7,304 nt of DNA. Origin: an uncultured Victivallales bacterium. Its GTDB lineage: Bacteria > Verrucomicrobiota > Lentisphaeria > Oligosphaerales > JAFGRS01. Positions 6,368-7,304 of this stretch are shown piece by piece (position 1 is the stretch's first letter; the number at the start of each line of letters is the position of its first letter). Below the pieces are notes generated by a model. The model was not told the DNA's origin. It saw only the letters and a list, made by a program, of their open reading frames with translations, and made no database searches. The DNA is taken from NCBI GenBank assembly GCA_903834675.1, contig CAILKC010000524.1:1-7304 (forward strand). The letters are read 5' to 3'. The position numbers and the translations under genes are program-made.

Positions 6368-6573
6368 GCATGGAGGTCGGCGGGCCGTCATGTCTGAGGG
6401 CAGGATTTCCGCCGTCTCTGGATGGGGATACGGCGGGGACCGCCGGATCCAGGGCTGGGGGATACGGCGGGGACCGTCGGCTCCAGGGCTGGGGGACGCT
6501 CGGGCGCGAGGCGGATTAGAGATGGGGTGTCGACCGTTTCTTCCGCCCGCAGGGCGTGGAGGTCGGCGAGCCG
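6368..6573 (+). repeat. Pair of 20-bp direct repeats, 186 bp apart
   Basis: Bases 6368-6387 (GCATGGAGGTCGGCGGGCCG) and 6554-6573 match at 18 of 20 positions and flank the 34-bp tandem repeat. They may be remnants of a duplication or of a dispersed element. Confidence 0.4.
6424..6497 (+). repeat. 34-bp tandem repeat, two copies plus a partial third, each with a hairpin
   Basis: Copies at 6424-6457 and 6458-6491 differ at two positions (C6443/T6477, A6447/C6481); a GGGG-A start of a third copy follows. Each contains CGGCGG, a GGA triloop and a complementary arm: perfect in copy 1 (6431-6445), with one G-U wobble in copy 2 (6465-6479). No protein frame explains it. Confidence 0.7.
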
Positions 6574-6609
6574 AACAACCGCAAGTCGGTATTCCTGGGA
6601 TGACGCAGT

Positions 6610-7062
6610 ATGAAGACCGGTGTCATTATCGTCGATCACGGTTCGCGTCGCAGCGAGAGTAACCACCTTCTGGAGGAGCTCGCTAGCCGGTTCGCCGCGC
6701 GCTTTGCGGAAGCGTTCGACATCGTGGAACCGGCGCACATGGAGCTGGCCGAGCCGACGATTGCGACCGCCTACGCCAGGTGCGCGGCGCAAGGGGCGAC
6801 CAGGGTCGTGGTGTGTCCGTTCTTCCTGGGGCCCGGCAAGCACTGGACCGAAGACATTCCGCGCCTGACCGCCGCGGCTGCCCGGCAGTTTCCGCAGACC
6901 CGTTTCCACGTCACGCCGACGCTGGGAATCGACGACCTGATCCTGGATCTGCTGATGAAGCGGATCGGGCACTGTGCGCAGAACCAGTACGACTGCGAGA
7001 TGTGCCGCGGCTCGCTACGGGCGGGGCAGTGCCCCGTTGCGGCCGCGGCGGGAATCGCCTGA
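6610..7062 (+). CDS. Short-form sirohydrochlorin chelatase, CbiX/SirB type
   Basis: This encodes 150 residues. CbiX/SirB enzymes insert Co2+ (cobalamin, early-cobalt route) or Fe2+ (siroheme) into sirohydrochlorin in the cytoplasm. IIVDHGSR (6-13) carries catalytic His10. AHMELAEPTI (42-51) supplies conserved Glu48. RVVVCPFFLGPGKHWTEDIP (65-84) holds the second metal-site His78. Length matches one-domain chelatases, which act as dimers, rather than the double-length fused CbiX or CbiK types. The tail is cysteine-rich: Cys122, then CEMC (129-132), then Cys141. Some characterised CbiX proteins bind a [4Fe-4S] cluster through a C-terminal M-X-C-X-X-C motif; here the order is C-E-M-C, so an Fe-S site is plausible but not proven. 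Metal specificity cannot be read from sequence, hence no firm symbol between cbiX and sirB. ATG 6610 is preceded by GGGA at a nine-base spacing, and the family's N-terminus begins right at this Met. No partner tetrapyrrole gene is visible; the upstream URO-D remnant is probably coincidental. Confidence 0.9.
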   Translation: MKTGVIIVDHGSRRSESNHLLEELASRFAARFAEAFDIVEPAHMELAEPTIATAYARCAAQGATRVVVCPFFLGPGKHWTEDIPRLTAAAARQFPQTRFHVTPTLGIDDLILDLLMKRIGHCAQNQYDCEMCRGSLRAGQCPVAAAAGIA

Positions 7063-7153
7063 CCGTGCCGCTTCAGGACAACGCTCAACCCTTGGATGAG
7101 ACTTGATGGCGATCGTTGCTCTGTCCCGCCACCGCCCGGCAGGACGCATCGCC

Positions 7154-7304
7154 GCGCCTGAGGCCAGGCGCCTCTCCAGGAGAATGGAGCGGCCGCGGCT
7201 CGCGGCCAGCGCCTGAGGCCAGGCGCCTCTCCAGGGGAATGGAGCGGCCGCGGCTCGCGGCCAGCGCCTGAGGCCAGGCGCCTCTCCAGGAGAATGGAGC
7301 GGCC
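7154..7304. repeat. 55-bp structured tandem repeat, 2.75 copies, continuing past the window
   Basis: Units lie at 7154-7208, 7209-7263 and 7264-7304 (cut by the window edge). They are identical except at unit position 28 (A7181, G7236, A7291). Each unit can form three hairpins in order. GCGCCTG/CAGGCGC has loop AGGC (unit 1-18). TCTC/GAGA has loop CAG (unit 20-30). GGCCGCG/CGCGGCC has loop GCT (unit 38-54). The one substitution keeps the middle stem as a T-G (U-G) wobble. This suits a REP/BIME-like extragenic palindromic array or a structured RNA or DNA element; no coding frame explains it. It begins 91 bp after the chelatase stop, and the 7063-7153 spacer shows nothing else I can support. 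Confidence 0.9.

Larger units (their letters stand above)
6367..6609 (+). other. Gene-poor, repeat-bearing spacer
   Basis: This 243-bp stretch between the URO-D remnant and the chelatase has no supportable complete gene. It holds a 34-bp tandem repeat and two copies of a 20-bp motif. It also holds a stop-bounded 27-codon frame (6520-6600, stop 6601-6603) whose sequence looks protein-like, ending EVGEPNNRKSVFLG. That frame lacks a start and may be the tail of a decayed gene. GGGA at 6597-6600 lies nine bases before ATG 6610 and may be the chelatase ribosome-binding site. Confidence 0.5.

Noticed and set aside
6000..6662. 220-codon + frame with an ATG ten bases after the kinase stop
   Set aside because: It overlaps both the URO-D-like frame and the chelatase start in other frames, and its translation is low-complexity Arg/Gly/Pro with no motif.
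6388..6972. 194-codon minus-strand frame over the spacer and chelatase
   Set aside because: It is antisense to a clear chelatase with catalytic histidines, and half of it comes from the 34-bp repeat region.
5992..7062. URO-D remnant plus chelatase as a tetrapyrrole operon
   Set aside because: The URO-D copy is truncated, resembles the non-heme paralogues, and is separated from the chelatase by 243 bp of repeats, so shared pathway is not supported.
7106..7216. 36-codon frame MAIVALSRHRPAG... after the chelatase
   Set aside because: Its second half lies inside the 55-bp structured repeat and it ends at a stop supplied by the repeat, so it is probably chance.
7154..7304. CRISPR array at the right end
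   Set aside because: Units are contiguous 55-bp copies with no unique spacers between conserved repeats, and no cas gene is present.

Overview
This 7.3-kb window is GC-rich (roughly two-thirds G+C by eye), and every gene I can support lies on the + strand. The organism cannot be named from the sequence. The gene style suits Planctomycetota or a related PVC or uncultured deep-branching bacterium: a GC-rich Tat lipoprotein, a very large multi-PAS hybrid kinase, and a relative of the URO-D paralogues abundant in such genomes. This is inference from style, not from a marker gene.

Layout. Positions 1-301 are a leader with a 7-bp hairpin, a 77-bp segment bounded by 12-bp inverted repeats, and a plausible sigma-70-type promoter. 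Positions 302-958 encode a small probable lipoprotein made of two 91-residue repeats joined head to tail. Positions 1017-1289 encode a 90-residue Tat-dependent lipoprotein with a four-cysteine zinc-ribbon or rubredoxin-like knuckle. Positions 1424-5989 encode a 1521-residue hybrid histidine kinase with two predicted extracytoplasmic sensor modules (an N-terminal Cache-like domain and a CHASE domain), three PAS domains, a GAF domain, an HPK4-type kinase core and a C-terminal receiver. The C-terminal third of a uroporphyrinogen-decarboxylase-family protein begins almost directly after the kinase stop codon; its N-terminal two thirds are missing. Positions 6367-6609 are gene-poor and repeat-bearing. 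Positions 6610-7062 encode a short CbiX/SirB-type sirohydrochlorin chelatase with a cysteine-rich tail. The window ends inside a 55-bp tandem repeat whose unit can fold into three consecutive hairpins.

Working together. The two small secreted proteins and the kinase are co-directional with gaps of 58 and 134 bp. They could form one envelope-sensing transcription unit, with the lipoproteins acting near the kinase's two sensor domains; this is a guess from proximity. The kinase has no output domain, so its phosphorelay partners must be encoded elsewhere. The chelatase is a metabolic gene (siroheme or cobalamin) separated from the kinase by a gene remnant and repeats, and is probably an independent unit. 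I see no defence system, CRISPR array, tRNA, rRNA or transposase. The best leads are the structured 55-bp repeat, the duplicated lipoprotein, the dual-sensor kinase and the truncated URO-D scar.
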